From JAGLOK01 sp963676355 (GTDB lineage: Bacteria; Bacillota; Clostridia; Christensenellales; UMGS416), in the NCBI GenBank assembly GCA_963676355.1, contig OY781093.1, positions 2,604,001-2,668,000 on the forward strand: a stretch of 64,000 bases of DNA, written 5' to 3'. Under the pieces are notes generated by a model. The model was not told the DNA's origin and made no database searches. It was given only the letters and a program-made list of their open reading frames with translations. The translations under genes and the position numbers were made by a program. How positions within the stretch are numbered: position 1 is the stretch's first letter; each line of letters opens with the position of its first letter. Positions 9,245-16,725 of the stretch are shown here, piece by piece.

Positions 9245-9717
9245 TCTTCTTCAGCCTCTACATCAATCAGCTCTCCATCGACTATATCAGTATACAGTTT
9301 TCCGTCAAGATGGTCGTTTTCGTGACACATAGCGATTGCCATTATCTCTTCTCCTACCATCTCAAATTCTTTTCCATCGCGATCCTGAGCCTTTATCCAG
9401 ACTTTCTCCGGTCGGTGTGTGAGCCCCGAATAGCCGGGAACGGAAAGACATGCTTCATAATAGTCTTGAGATCCCTCTGTTTTTTGTATCTTAGGGTTTA
9501 TAAACTCAGTGAGTTCTGCCGTTTCAGGATTTACAATTATAAATACGCGCCTTAATATGCCCACCTGTGGAGCGGCAAGCCCCACGCCTTGTGCTTGAAA
9601 AAGCGTTTCTTTCATATCATCCAAAAGGTCGTGCAAGCGTCCGTCAAAAGCCGTTACTTCCCTTGATACTTTTCTTAAAACTGGTTCTTTATCTGTAAGT
9701 ATTGTTCTTAATGCCAA
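9241..9717 (-). CDS. def: Peptide deformylase
   Basis: A metalloenzyme that removes the N-formyl group from new proteins. Motif 1 is GVGLAAPQVG, motif 2 is YYEACLSVP and motif 3 is CHENDHLDGKLY, so the Cys and two His metal ligands and the catalytic Glu are all present. Two usual residues differ: Ala replaces Gly in EGCLS, and Cys replaces Gln just before HExDH. The start is TTG, decided by an excellent AGGGAGGG site 6 bases upstream. It is separated from priA by 40 AT-rich bases, the largest gap in this operon, which could hold an internal promoter. Confidence 0.95.
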   Translation of the reverse strand: MALRTILTDKEPVLRKVSREVTAFDGRLHDLLDDMKETLFQAQGVGLAAPQVGILRRVFIIVNPETAELTEFINPKIQKTEGSQDYYEACLSVPGYSGLTHRPEKVWIKAQDRDGKEFEMVGEEIMAIAMCHENDHLDGKLYTDIVDGELIDVEAEEE

Positions 9718-9757
9718 AATAATCCCTCCCTAGCATTTTTATATATTAATTATATCA

Positions 9758-11980
9758 TTAAATTATGTCCTGCGCATCTAATTCCAAGATACATGTGCTT
9801 TGCATTTTAGCTTTTTGTTTTGCATCTCCAATAAGGTTCATCAATTCATCCTGATAAATGCCCTCAAAATATTTAATAAGTACCTGATAACGATACAACC
9901 CACGCAACCTATGATATGGTGCAGGCGTTCCCTCAAGCATTAACACATCTTTTGAAATATACTCTCTTTTTTGTATTTCACTTTTAAGATAGTGCAATAT
10001 GCTTTGCATGTCAGATAGCGCGCTGTCACCATTTTCATGGGTTATTACATATCGTGTGAATTTCGCAAAAGGCGGAAAACTTGCTATCTGTCTAAGCTCT
10101 ATCTCCTTGTTGTAGAATCCTTTATAATCGTGCCTTGCAGCTGAAGTAATGGCATAATGCTCAGGTGAATAGGTCTGCACTATCACTTTGCCAAGTAAGC
10201 TTGCACGTCCCGCGCGCCCCGCCACCTGTGATACCAGCTGATATGTGCGCTCGGCAGCATTTATATCATTTATGTGCAGCGATGTGTCCGCCGCCATAAC
10301 GCCAACTAGCGTCACATGCGGGAAGTCCAACCCTTTTGCTATCATCTGTGTGCCAATTAGCACTTGTGCTTCTCGCTTTGCAAATTTATCCAACAGTTCA
10401 AGATGAGAATCCTTTTTGGATGTAGTATCCGCATCCATTCGGATTGTTTTAGCCTCAGGAAATAATTCGTTTATCTGCTCTTGGATCTTCTGTGTTCCGC
10501 CTCCGAAAAAGCGTATAGCTTCGCTCCCGCACTCCGGACATATTTTTGGACTTTGCGCACTATTACCACAATAATGGCAATGAAGGCTGTTTGTTGCCTT
10601 GTGATATGTCATCGGAAGGTCACAAAACTCGCACTCACAAACATACCCACACTCTCGGCATGACACATGCGTCGAATGTCCGCGTCTGTTTAGAAAAAGT
10701 ATCGCTTGCTCACCGCGCTTTAAGCATTCATCCAGCGAATCATATAGTGATTGGCTTACAACTCGCATGTTTCCTTTTTTAAACTCCTCACGCATGTCCA
10801 CTATTTCAACGCTCGGCATTAAGGCAGTTCCTATGCGCTTTGGCATTTCAAGCAAATGATAATCTCCATGCAAAGCATTATAGTAGCTTAAAACGGAAGG
10901 TGTCGCGCTGCCTAAAACAAGAGCGGCATTTGAATCTTCGCATCTTTTTTTAGCAACCTCTATAGCATTATATCTTGGAGCATTCTGTGAGCGGTATGTT
11001 CCTTCATGCTCCTCATCTATCACAATAAGACCGATGTTTTCAAGCGGCGCAAATATCGCAGAGCGAGCGCCAATTGCAACCTTTGCTTGTCCATGTCTTA
11101 GCCTCTGCCATTCATCAAACCTTTCTCCTGCTGAAAGGCGCGAGTGTAAAACCGCCGCATTATCTGAAAAGCGTGATGTAAAACGTCTTACCATCTGAGG
11201 GGTCAGCGATATCTCAGGCACTAATATAATTACACTTTTGCCCTGTTTAATTGCATAGTCTGCGCACTGCATGTAAACTTCTGTTTTGCCTGAGCCTGTC
11301 ACCCCGTGGAGCAGTGTAGTTCCACCATTTTCAATATCTGAAACTATTTTTTTAATGGCTGCGTGTTGATCAGAGCTCGGCTTAAAATGAGCATCATTGC
11401 TGCGCTCTATCTGGCCGTATGGTGTTCTATATTCACGCACATGCGATATCTCAATGTATCCCTTTTCTTCAAGTGCTCTTAGTATTTGAGAACAATTCGG
11501 GTACACCTCATAAATCTGTCGCACACTTATTGCCACGTCATGCTCACAAAGATGCAAAAATATTTCCTTTTGCTTTGAGCCGCGTAAATCTTCCGCAGCA
11601 CTTTCATCCAGCACTGCCATTGCAAAGCGCTCCAGCTTCTTTTTAACGCGTCCACCACGCATCTGCGCCGGCACCATCACACGAAGAGCGTCCACAAGAA
11701 GGCATTTATACTTATCTTTCATCCAAAAAGCGAGATCAAGTGTTTCAGATGTCAAAGAAGGTATTTCATCCAATACTTCAAGAATGGGTTTTATTCTATT
11801 TTTAGGAACTTGTGTGTTGTTTGAGATATCAATTACAAAGCCCTCGATTTTTCGTGGGCCAAATGGAATTTTGACGCGCATTCCGCGCTCTAGGTTCATT
11901 TCATCAGGGATTAAATAATCAAAAATTTTATCAACATCGCTTGCCGCAACATCAACAATTACATTTGCAAACCTATTCAT
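9758..11980 (-). CDS. priA: Primosomal protein N' (replication restart helicase)
   Basis: A superfamily 2 DNA helicase that reloads the replisome at stalled forks. An N-terminal DNA-binding domain occupies about 1-200. The helicase core has the P-loop GVTGSGKTEVYM, the Walker B DEEHE and motif III GSATPS. A zinc-binding insert has Cys pairs in CRECGYVCECEFCDLP and CPECGS. Length (740) is typical. The ATG follows the coaBC stop by 4 bases and has a weak ribosome site, which suggests re-initiation from coaBC. Confidence 0.96.
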   Translation of the reverse strand: MNRFANVIVDVAASDVDKIFDYLIPDEMNLERGMRVKIPFGPRKIEGFVIDISNNTQVPKNRIKPILEVLDEIPSLTSETLDLAFWMKDKYKCLLVDALRVMVPAQMRGGRVKKKLERFAMAVLDESAAEDLRGSKQKEIFLHLCEHDVAISVRQIYEVYPNCSQILRALEEKGYIEISHVREYRTPYGQIERSNDAHFKPSSDQHAAIKKIVSDIENGGTTLLHGVTGSGKTEVYMQCADYAIKQGKSVIILVPEISLTPQMVRRFTSRFSDNAAVLHSRLSAGERFDEWQRLRHGQAKVAIGARSAIFAPLENIGLIVIDEEHEGTYRSQNAPRYNAIEVAKKRCEDSNAALVLGSATPSVLSYYNALHGDYHLLEMPKRIGTALMPSVEIVDMREEFKKGNMRVVSQSLYDSLDECLKRGEQAILFLNRRGHSTHVSCRECGYVCECEFCDLPMTYHKATNSLHCHYCGNSAQSPKICPECGSEAIRFFGGGTQKIQEQINELFPEAKTIRMDADTTSKKDSHLELLDKFAKREAQVLIGTQMIAKGLDFPHVTLVGVMAADTSLHINDINAAERTYQLVSQVAGRAGRASLLGKVIVQTYSPEHYAITSAARHDYKGFYNKEIELRQIASFPPFAKFTRYVITHENGDSALSDMQSILHYLKSEIQKREYISKDVLMLEGTPAPYHRLRGLYRYQVLIKYFEGIYQDELMNLIGDAKQKAKMQSTCILELDAQDII

Positions 11981-11984
11981 TTTA

Positions 11985-13166
11985 TCAATTCATAAGTGCG
12001 TGAAGCTCTTTTAGAATAAGCTCTGCTAACACTTTTTTTTGCATAATAGGATAGTCTTTTTCCTCGCCATTTGCTTTAATTAAGCTAACTATATTGGTGT
12101 CGGTTCCAAATCCTGCACCCTTTTTTGTGATATCGTTTGCCACCACAATGTCAGCATTTTTCCTTTTAAGCTTTCCCTTTGCATTTTCTTTTAGGTGTTC
12201 GCTCTCTGCCGCAAAAATCACAATCTTTTGATGTGTTTTTGCATCTCCCACAGCCTTTGCTATATCCGGATTCTCTGTGAGTTTTATCTTTAGGCCTTCG
12301 CCTTTTTTTATCTTATTCGTGCTTATTTCTTCAGCTTTAAAGTCCGCAGGTGCGGCTGCTGAAATATAAGCATCACAACCTTTAAAACGCTCCATCACAG
12401 CATCATACATCTGCTGTGTTGTTTCGACATTAACAACTTCAACGCCTTTTGGCGCAACAATATTAACAGGCCCTGACACAAGCGTCACTTTCGCGCCCAT
12501 TTCTTTCGCTACTTCTGCAAGCGCATATCCCATCTTGCCTGTTGAATGGTTTGTAATATAACGTACAGGATCAATTTTTTCAATCGTTGGCCCGGCTGTA
12601 ATCATCACGCATTTGCCTTCAAGAATTTGCTCTGCTTTAAGCAGTTTTTTTATTTCATCTACAATCTTTTCAGGCTCACTCATGCGCCCGACATCATCAT
12701 CTCCGCATGCAAGCAGACCACTTTCAGGCCCTACAAAATTGAATCCGCGATCTTTAAGCTTATTAATATTTTCCTGAACAGCCGCGCTTTTATACATGTT
12801 CGTATTCATAGCAGGAGCTATAAGTATTTTGCTTGTCACAGCCATAAATGTAGTGGTCAGCATATCGTCTGCAATGCCGTTTGCAAGTTTTCCTATCACA
12901 TTTGCCGTGGCAGGTGCTACGACAAATATATCCGCTTTTTTGGCAAGAGAAATATGCTCCACTTCCCAAGGGGCGCGTCTGTCAAAGGTGTCGCTTACAA
13001 CAGGCCTTCCCGACAGCGTCTCAAGTGTTAGTGGGGCAATAAACTCCTCGGCATTTTTGGTCATGATGCAATCCACACCAAAACCGCTTTTTTTAAGGCG
13101 GCTGACCACTTCTGCCGATTTATAGGCGGCGATTCCGCCGCTTACAGCCAAAACCACATGCTTCAT
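11985..13166 (-). CDS. coaBC: Bifunctional phosphopantothenoylcysteine decarboxylase/synthetase
   Basis: Catalyses two steps of coenzyme A synthesis: CTP-dependent joining of 4'-phosphopantothenate and cysteine (CoaB, C-terminal half) and decarboxylation with FMN (CoaC, N-terminal half). The flavoprotein motifs AVSGGIAAYKSAEVVSRL, APATANVIGKLANGIADD and APAMNTNMY are in residues 1-130. The CoaB half starts near 190 with ITAGPTIEKIDPVRYI and NHSTGKMG. Length (393) is standard. It starts just after the rpoZ stop codon. Confidence 0.96.
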   Translation of the reverse strand: MKHVVLAVSGGIAAYKSAEVVSRLKKSGFGVDCIMTKNAEEFIAPLTLETLSGRPVVSDTFDRRAPWEVEHISLAKKADIFVVAPATANVIGKLANGIADDMLTTTFMAVTSKILIAPAMNTNMYKSAAVQENINKLKDRGFNFVGPESGLLACGDDDVGRMSEPEKIVDEIKKLLKAEQILEGKCVMITAGPTIEKIDPVRYITNHSTGKMGYALAEVAKEMGAKVTLVSGPVNIVAPKGVEVVNVETTQQMYDAVMERFKGCDAYISAAAPADFKAEEISTNKIKKGEGLKIKLTENPDIAKAVGDAKTHQKIVIFAAESEHLKENAKGKLKRKNADIVVANDITKKGAGFGTDTNIVSLIKANGEEKDYPIMQKKVLAELILKELHALMN

Positions 13167-13167
13167 A

Positions 13168-13365
13168 TCAGCGTCTTTCGTAGGTCACTTTTCCTTCATA
13201 CACTTCCTGTGTAGCTACTGATACCGGACGAAGATAGTCTTCATCTCTGTCCACGAGTGCAGTTGCGCCATCTATTAACTGGCGTGCCCTCTTTGACACC
13301 TCTACTACAAGTGTATATCTGCAGTCTACATTTTCTAGCAATTCATCTATTGACGGATCAATCAT
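13168..13365 (-). CDS. rpoZ: RNA polymerase omega subunit
   Basis: A 65-residue omega subunit, which assists assembly of the beta' subunit. The core family segment is CRYTLVVEVSKRARQLIDGA. Position between gmk and coaBC is the standard Firmicutes context and strengthens the call. It begins immediately after the gmk stop codon. Confidence 0.95.
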   Translation of the reverse strand: MIDPSIDELLENVDCRYTLVVEVSKRARQLIDGATALVDRDEDYLRPVSVATQEVYEGKVTYERR

Positions 13366-13971
13366 CTATTTACCCTCCTTTAAATCTTTCAAAAAACTTT
13401 TAGAATTATCATAGCGGCATTTGTGTGCATCAATTATATGTGCAATCTTAATTGTCGCTTTATCTACTTCATCATTTACAACTACATAGTCGTAATACTT
13501 TGCCATGTCGATTTCATCACGGGCTGCGGCAGTTCTTTTTTGAAGCTGCTCTTCTGTTTCACTGTCTCTTCCTTTGAGCCTGCTGTATAGCTCTGAAAGT
13601 GATGGTGGCGCAATGAATATCAGCACTGCATCAGGAGCTTTTTCTTTCACCTGAAGTGCGCCCTGCATCTCAATTTCCAACACAACATCGCTTTTTTCAA
13701 GCCACTTATTGACATAATCTTTTGGCGTACCATAGTAATTATCATATACCTTGGCGTGTTCCAAGAACAAATCATCATCAAGTCTTTTTTCAAATTCCTG
13801 TCTTGATAAGAAGTAATAGTTCTTTCCGTGAACTTCGCCATTTCTCGGTTCTCTGGTTGTCGCAGAAACCGAAAGTTTAATCTCAGGATGCATTTGCATC
13901 AGTCGTTTCACCAGCGTGCCTTTTCCCGCACCTGAAGGTCCACTTATTACTAAAAGGAGGGGTTTATCCAT
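13366..13971 (-). CDS. gmk: Guanylate kinase
   Basis: Phosphorylates GMP to GDP. The P-loop ISGPSGAGKGTL is at residues 9-20, followed by the GMP-binding segment SATTREPRNGEVHGKNYYFL. Length (201) is typical. The ATG overlaps the remA stop by 8 bases (ATGGATAA). Confidence 0.97.
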   Translation of the reverse strand: MDKPLLLVISGPSGAGKGTLVKRLMQMHPEIKLSVSATTREPRNGEVHGKNYYFLSRQEFEKRLDDDLFLEHAKVYDNYYGTPKDYVNKWLEKSDVVLEIEMQGALQVKEKAPDAVLIFIAPPSLSELYSRLKGRDSETEEQLQKRTAAARDEIDMAKYYDYVVVNDEVDKATIKIAHIIDAHKCRYDNSKSFLKDLKEGK

Positions 13972-14224
13972 TTACATTCTCCTCGTCTATTACAAATCTG
14001 TTTGCCACAGTTTCCGGCTGGAGCGAAGAAAGCACCACATGCTCGCTGTCCATGATAAGCACCGCGCGCGTACGTCTTCCGTGGGTTGCATCCACAAGCT
14101 TTGCTGCATCTCTTGCATCCTGAATCAATCTCTTTATTGGGGCTGATTCGGGACTAACGATTGAAATAAGCCTACCTGATGCAATCATGTTACCAAATCC
14201 CACATTGATAAGTTTAATGTTCAT
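13964..14224 (-). CDS. remA: RemA/DUF370-family regulatory DNA-binding protein
   Basis: RemA proteins are small DNA-binding regulators; the Bacillus protein activates matrix and osmoprotection genes. The family features are the start MNIKLINVGFGNMIASGR, SPESAPIKRLI, and the Arg-rich GRRTRAVLIMDS. I chose the ATG at 14224, spaced well from AGAGGG; a GTG two codons upstream is also in frame. Its place between yicC and gmk is conserved in Firmicutes. No matrix operon is visible here, so its targets are unknown. Confidence 0.93.
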   Translation of the reverse strand: MNIKLINVGFGNMIASGRLISIVSPESAPIKRLIQDARDAAKLVDATHGRRTRAVLIMDSEHVVLSSLQPETVANRFVIDEENVNG

Positions 14225-14233
14225 ATTCACCCT

Positions 14234-15115
14234 CTATTCCGCGTTTTGAACCTGTTCGCGGATTTTTTCAACCGTGTTTTTCATAGCGAGCGCAGTGTTT
14301 GTGATGCCTATATCATTCGCTTTTGAACAAATGGTGTTGGTCTCTCGGTTGAGTTCCTGAACCATGAAGTCCAAGCTTCTGCCTATAGCTCCCTGCTCTT
14401 CAACTTTCTTTTTAAACTCTGCTATGTGGCTGTTAAGCCTTGATATTTCTTCGGCTATCGAACTTTTGTCGCAAAAAATCGATATCTCGCCAAGCATTCT
14501 CGGCTCATCTATAATGCCGTTTGTGCCTTCCATCATCTCAGATACTCTCTGAGTCAGCTTTTCCTTATAAACTTTAGGCACTTCGGGTGCGCGCTCTACA
14601 ACTTCTTGTAGCATTTCATCGAGTTTATTTATATTATCCAGCAAATCCTGTTTAAGAGCCTCGCCTTCCCTCTCCCGCATTATTATCATGCCTTCAAGGG
14701 CTTGTTCAAGTGCCTCCGTAAGGATTGCATTCAAAGCATCTTCATCTTCTTCGCCTTCACTTATCACCAACACATCGTTCATCTTTGCAATGTTTATTGA
14801 TGTAATATCATTTTTTGTGCCTATAAGCTCTTCTATTTCCTTTAGTGCACCATGATATGCTTTAGCAAGTGCCTTGTCAACCGTGATTTGCTTAGCATCT
14901 TCTCTTAGGTTTTTATAATGTATAAAAACATCGACATGCCCACGAGACAGTTTTTCTTTCATCTTATTGCGAATCAAGTTTTCGCACTGCGAAAGAGCTC
15001 TTGGCAAGCGTATATTAAGGTCAAGATATCTATGATTTACCGCCTTTAATTCAAGCGATATTCTTCTGCCGTCTAGTTCTACATTGGCGCGGCCGAAGCC
15101 AGTCATACTTTTCAA
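14234..15115 (-). CDS. YicC/YloC family endoribonuclease
   Basis: A member of the YicC family, reported as an endoribonuclease involved in RNA turnover. The N-terminal signature KSMTGFGRANVELDGR and the NHRYLDLNIRLPRAL block are diagnostic, as is the acidic C-terminal block near GRSLDFMVQELNRETNTIC. I accept the TTG at 15115 as start, because AAGGGG lies 7 bases before it while the next ATG (15106) is too far away. It is the first gene of the long minus-strand operon and has a promoter 48 bases upstream. Confidence 0.93.
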   Translation of the reverse strand: MKSMTGFGRANVELDGRRISLELKAVNHRYLDLNIRLPRALSQCENLIRNKMKEKLSRGHVDVFIHYKNLREDAKQITVDKALAKAYHGALKEIEELIGTKNDITSINIAKMNDVLVISEGEEDEDALNAILTEALEQALEGMIIMREREGEALKQDLLDNINKLDEMLQEVVERAPEVPKVYKEKLTQRVSEMMEGTNGIIDEPRMLGEISIFCDKSSIAEEISRLNSHIAEFKKKVEEQGAIGRSLDFMVQELNRETNTICSKANDIGITNTALAMKNTVEKIREQVQNAE

Positions 15116-15162
15116 TATTATTCCCCTTAATCTTTATATAAATTATTATTTTATTCAGGGTT

Positions 15163-15200
15163 ATTATAGCACAAATTAAGAGTAAATTGCTAAACTTTAT
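15163..15200 (-). promoter_or_regulatory. Promoter of the yicC-to-thiN operon
   Basis: On the minus strand TGTGCTATAAT gives an extended -10 with TATAAT at 15163-15168. The -35 is weak, which is normal for extended -10 promoters. This is probably the main promoter for about 14 kb of housekeeping genes. Confidence 0.6.
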
Positions 15201-15270
15201 TTAAACAAACTCTCAATTTCTCTTGTTTTCTTTGGTATTCTAATGTTTTCGCAGGTTTTTGCATTATATA

Positions 15271-15618
15271 TCATTTTGCTTCATTGATTTCATTTTGCAT
15301 CTCTTTTATAAATCCAGCAGTTATGACACCTGATGGTAAGGCAACAATCGCAATTCCTAAAAATGAAGATACCATACTAATTATACGTCCGCCTACAGTT
15401 AAAGGAAGAACATCTCCATATCCAACAGTAGTTAACGCAGTAGTAGCCCAGTACAACGCTTCAAAAAAGTCTTCAAAGCTATCTGGTTCTATCGAAAATA
15501 TAAATAATGCAGAAACGATTATATAAAATATCGCACATACTAATAACGACCATAGTGTTGAAGCATTGTTTTTTATTACATTGCTAATTCTAGTAAAGTT
15601 CTTAAAAATGTTTCTAAA
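15271..15618 (-). pseudogene. Decayed voltage-gated-type potassium channel (S5-pore-S6 only)
   Basis: The frame encodes the last part of a two-helix pore module: an S5-like helix (FYIIVSALFIFSIEPD), the selectivity filter in TTALTTVGYGD, and an S6 helix ending in IVALPSGVITAGFI. A complete channel of this family also has a voltage-sensor domain (S1-S4) before S5, about 130 residues. Here the frame is closed by a TAA at 15619-15621, and between it and the pore there is no ATG or GTG; a TTG at 15456 would give only 61 residues, starting inside the pore helix. Frames upstream contain stops. I judge it a 5'-truncated remnant. Confidence 0.75.
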
Positions 15619-15667
15619 TTATCAAATTCAAACAATTCAGAATTTTATAAAAGTAATTACGCAAAAC

Positions 15668-15683
15668 CTCTACAGCCGTAGAG
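15668..15683 (-). terminator. Possible weak terminator after the AIR-synthase-like gene
   Basis: CTCTAC, loop GGCT and GTAGAG form a 6-bp stem followed by GTTTTG on the minus strand, 46 bases after the upstream stop codon. It is short and the T run is interrupted. Confidence 0.35.
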
Positions 15684-15729
15684 TACATAAATATGTTGTA
15701 GATTTGGACTACATCAAAACTATAGTGCT

Positions 15730-16725
15730 CTAAGAGGTGCTCGCTATGACTTTATACAGCTCATCCTTGTCTGGAGGCATAACCTCAAAAGCAATCCCAC
15801 CCTTAACAGCCATAATATTGCCGGGCTTAAACTGCCCTACAATATAAGCCGGGATGCCGTTAGCCATCATTTCATCCACAACCGCGCTACCATCAGAGGC
15901 GGCGATAAGCATACATCCGGAGGATATCAGGCGGAAAACATCTAGGTTTAACTTGCCGCATATTTTCGCCGTGGCTGTTAGCACTTTCACTTTATCAAGA
16001 TTTATAAGTGCGCCCACTCCCGATGCTGTGCACATCTCATGCAAAGCACCCAAAACACCGCCTTCTGTCACATCATGCATGGCAGTAACAGGCAGTTCGC
16101 GAGCCATAAGGCCTTCTTTTAAAACGGATATTTCTTTACCAAGTGCGATTGCGCCTTCAATTTCCTGAGGGGATAAAACATCGTCAATAAGCTCGCGGAA
16201 ATCGGAAGCTATGATGCTTGTGCCTTCCATACCGGCGTATTTTGTAAGTATGATTGCATCCTTATTCCGTGCGCCGCTTGCTGAAAAATACTTTCCATCA
16301 GCGGCTTTTCCTATCACAGTGGCTGATAGGACTATTTTATTTACGGCATCGGTAAATTCCGTGTGACCGCCGATTATCTCGACGTTTAGTTTTTCCGCAG
16401 CAGTCTGAGCGTCAGACACAATCTCTTTAATTTGAGATAGTTCTGTTTCAGGCGGAGCCATTATAGTGAGCAAAAGCCCGATAGGCTCAGCACCAGCGGC
16501 AGCAGCATCATTGCAGCACACATGAACCGCGAGAGTACCTGTGTTTTTTCCTGCAGCAGTTATAGGATCAGTTGATAAAACAACTACATCGTTTCCAACT
16601 TTAATCCCGCCACAGTCGATGCCAATTCCCGGCCGCATCACAACATCATCGCGTTTTTTTCCTATTTTGCTTAGTACTATTTCTTCAAGTTCACGGTTTG
16701 TAAGCTTGCCTAATTTCTTTTCCAT
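15730..16725 (-). CDS. AIR synthase-related (HypE/PurM-like) protein
   Basis: This protein has the ATP-binding fold shared by PurM, SelD, ThiL and HypE. Visible features are GIGIDCGGIKVGNDVVVLSTDPI near residues 33-55, the NDAAAAGAEPIGLLLTI segment (family consensus D-hydrophobic-A-small-GA-P) and the GG-H motif IIGGHTEF, then MHDVTEGGVLGAL near 219. It resembles HypE most, but there is no C-terminal Cys (the end is DELYKVIASTS) as HypE needs for carbamoyl transfer to hydrogenase. No hyp genes are nearby. The substrate is unknown. It starts directly after the ligA stop. Confidence 0.85.
   Translation of the reverse strand: MEKKLGKLTNRELEEIVLSKIGKKRDDVVMRPGIGIDCGGIKVGNDVVVLSTDPITAAGKNTGTLAVHVCCNDAAAAGAEPIGLLLTIMAPPETELSQIKEIVSDAQTAAEKLNVEIIGGHTEFTDAVNKIVLSATVIGKAADGKYFSASGARNKDAIILTKYAGMEGTSIIASDFRELIDDVLSPQEIEGAIALGKEISVLKEGLMARELPVTAMHDVTEGGVLGALHEMCTASGVGALINLDKVKVLTATAKICGKLNLDVFRLISSGCMLIAASDGSAVVDEMMANGIPAYIVGQFKPGNIMAVKGGIAFEVMPPDKDELYKVIASTS

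Noticed and set aside
12546..13031. Plus-strand frame of 161 codons
   Set aside because: It is antisense to coaBC, which has full family motifs; the product is Cys/His/Phe-rich noise.
15619..15720. Frameshifted N-terminus of the potassium channel
   Set aside because: One frame upstream is open for about 34 codons (VVQIYNIFMYSTAVEVLRNY), but it does not look like a voltage-sensor helix and further stops separate it from the pore.
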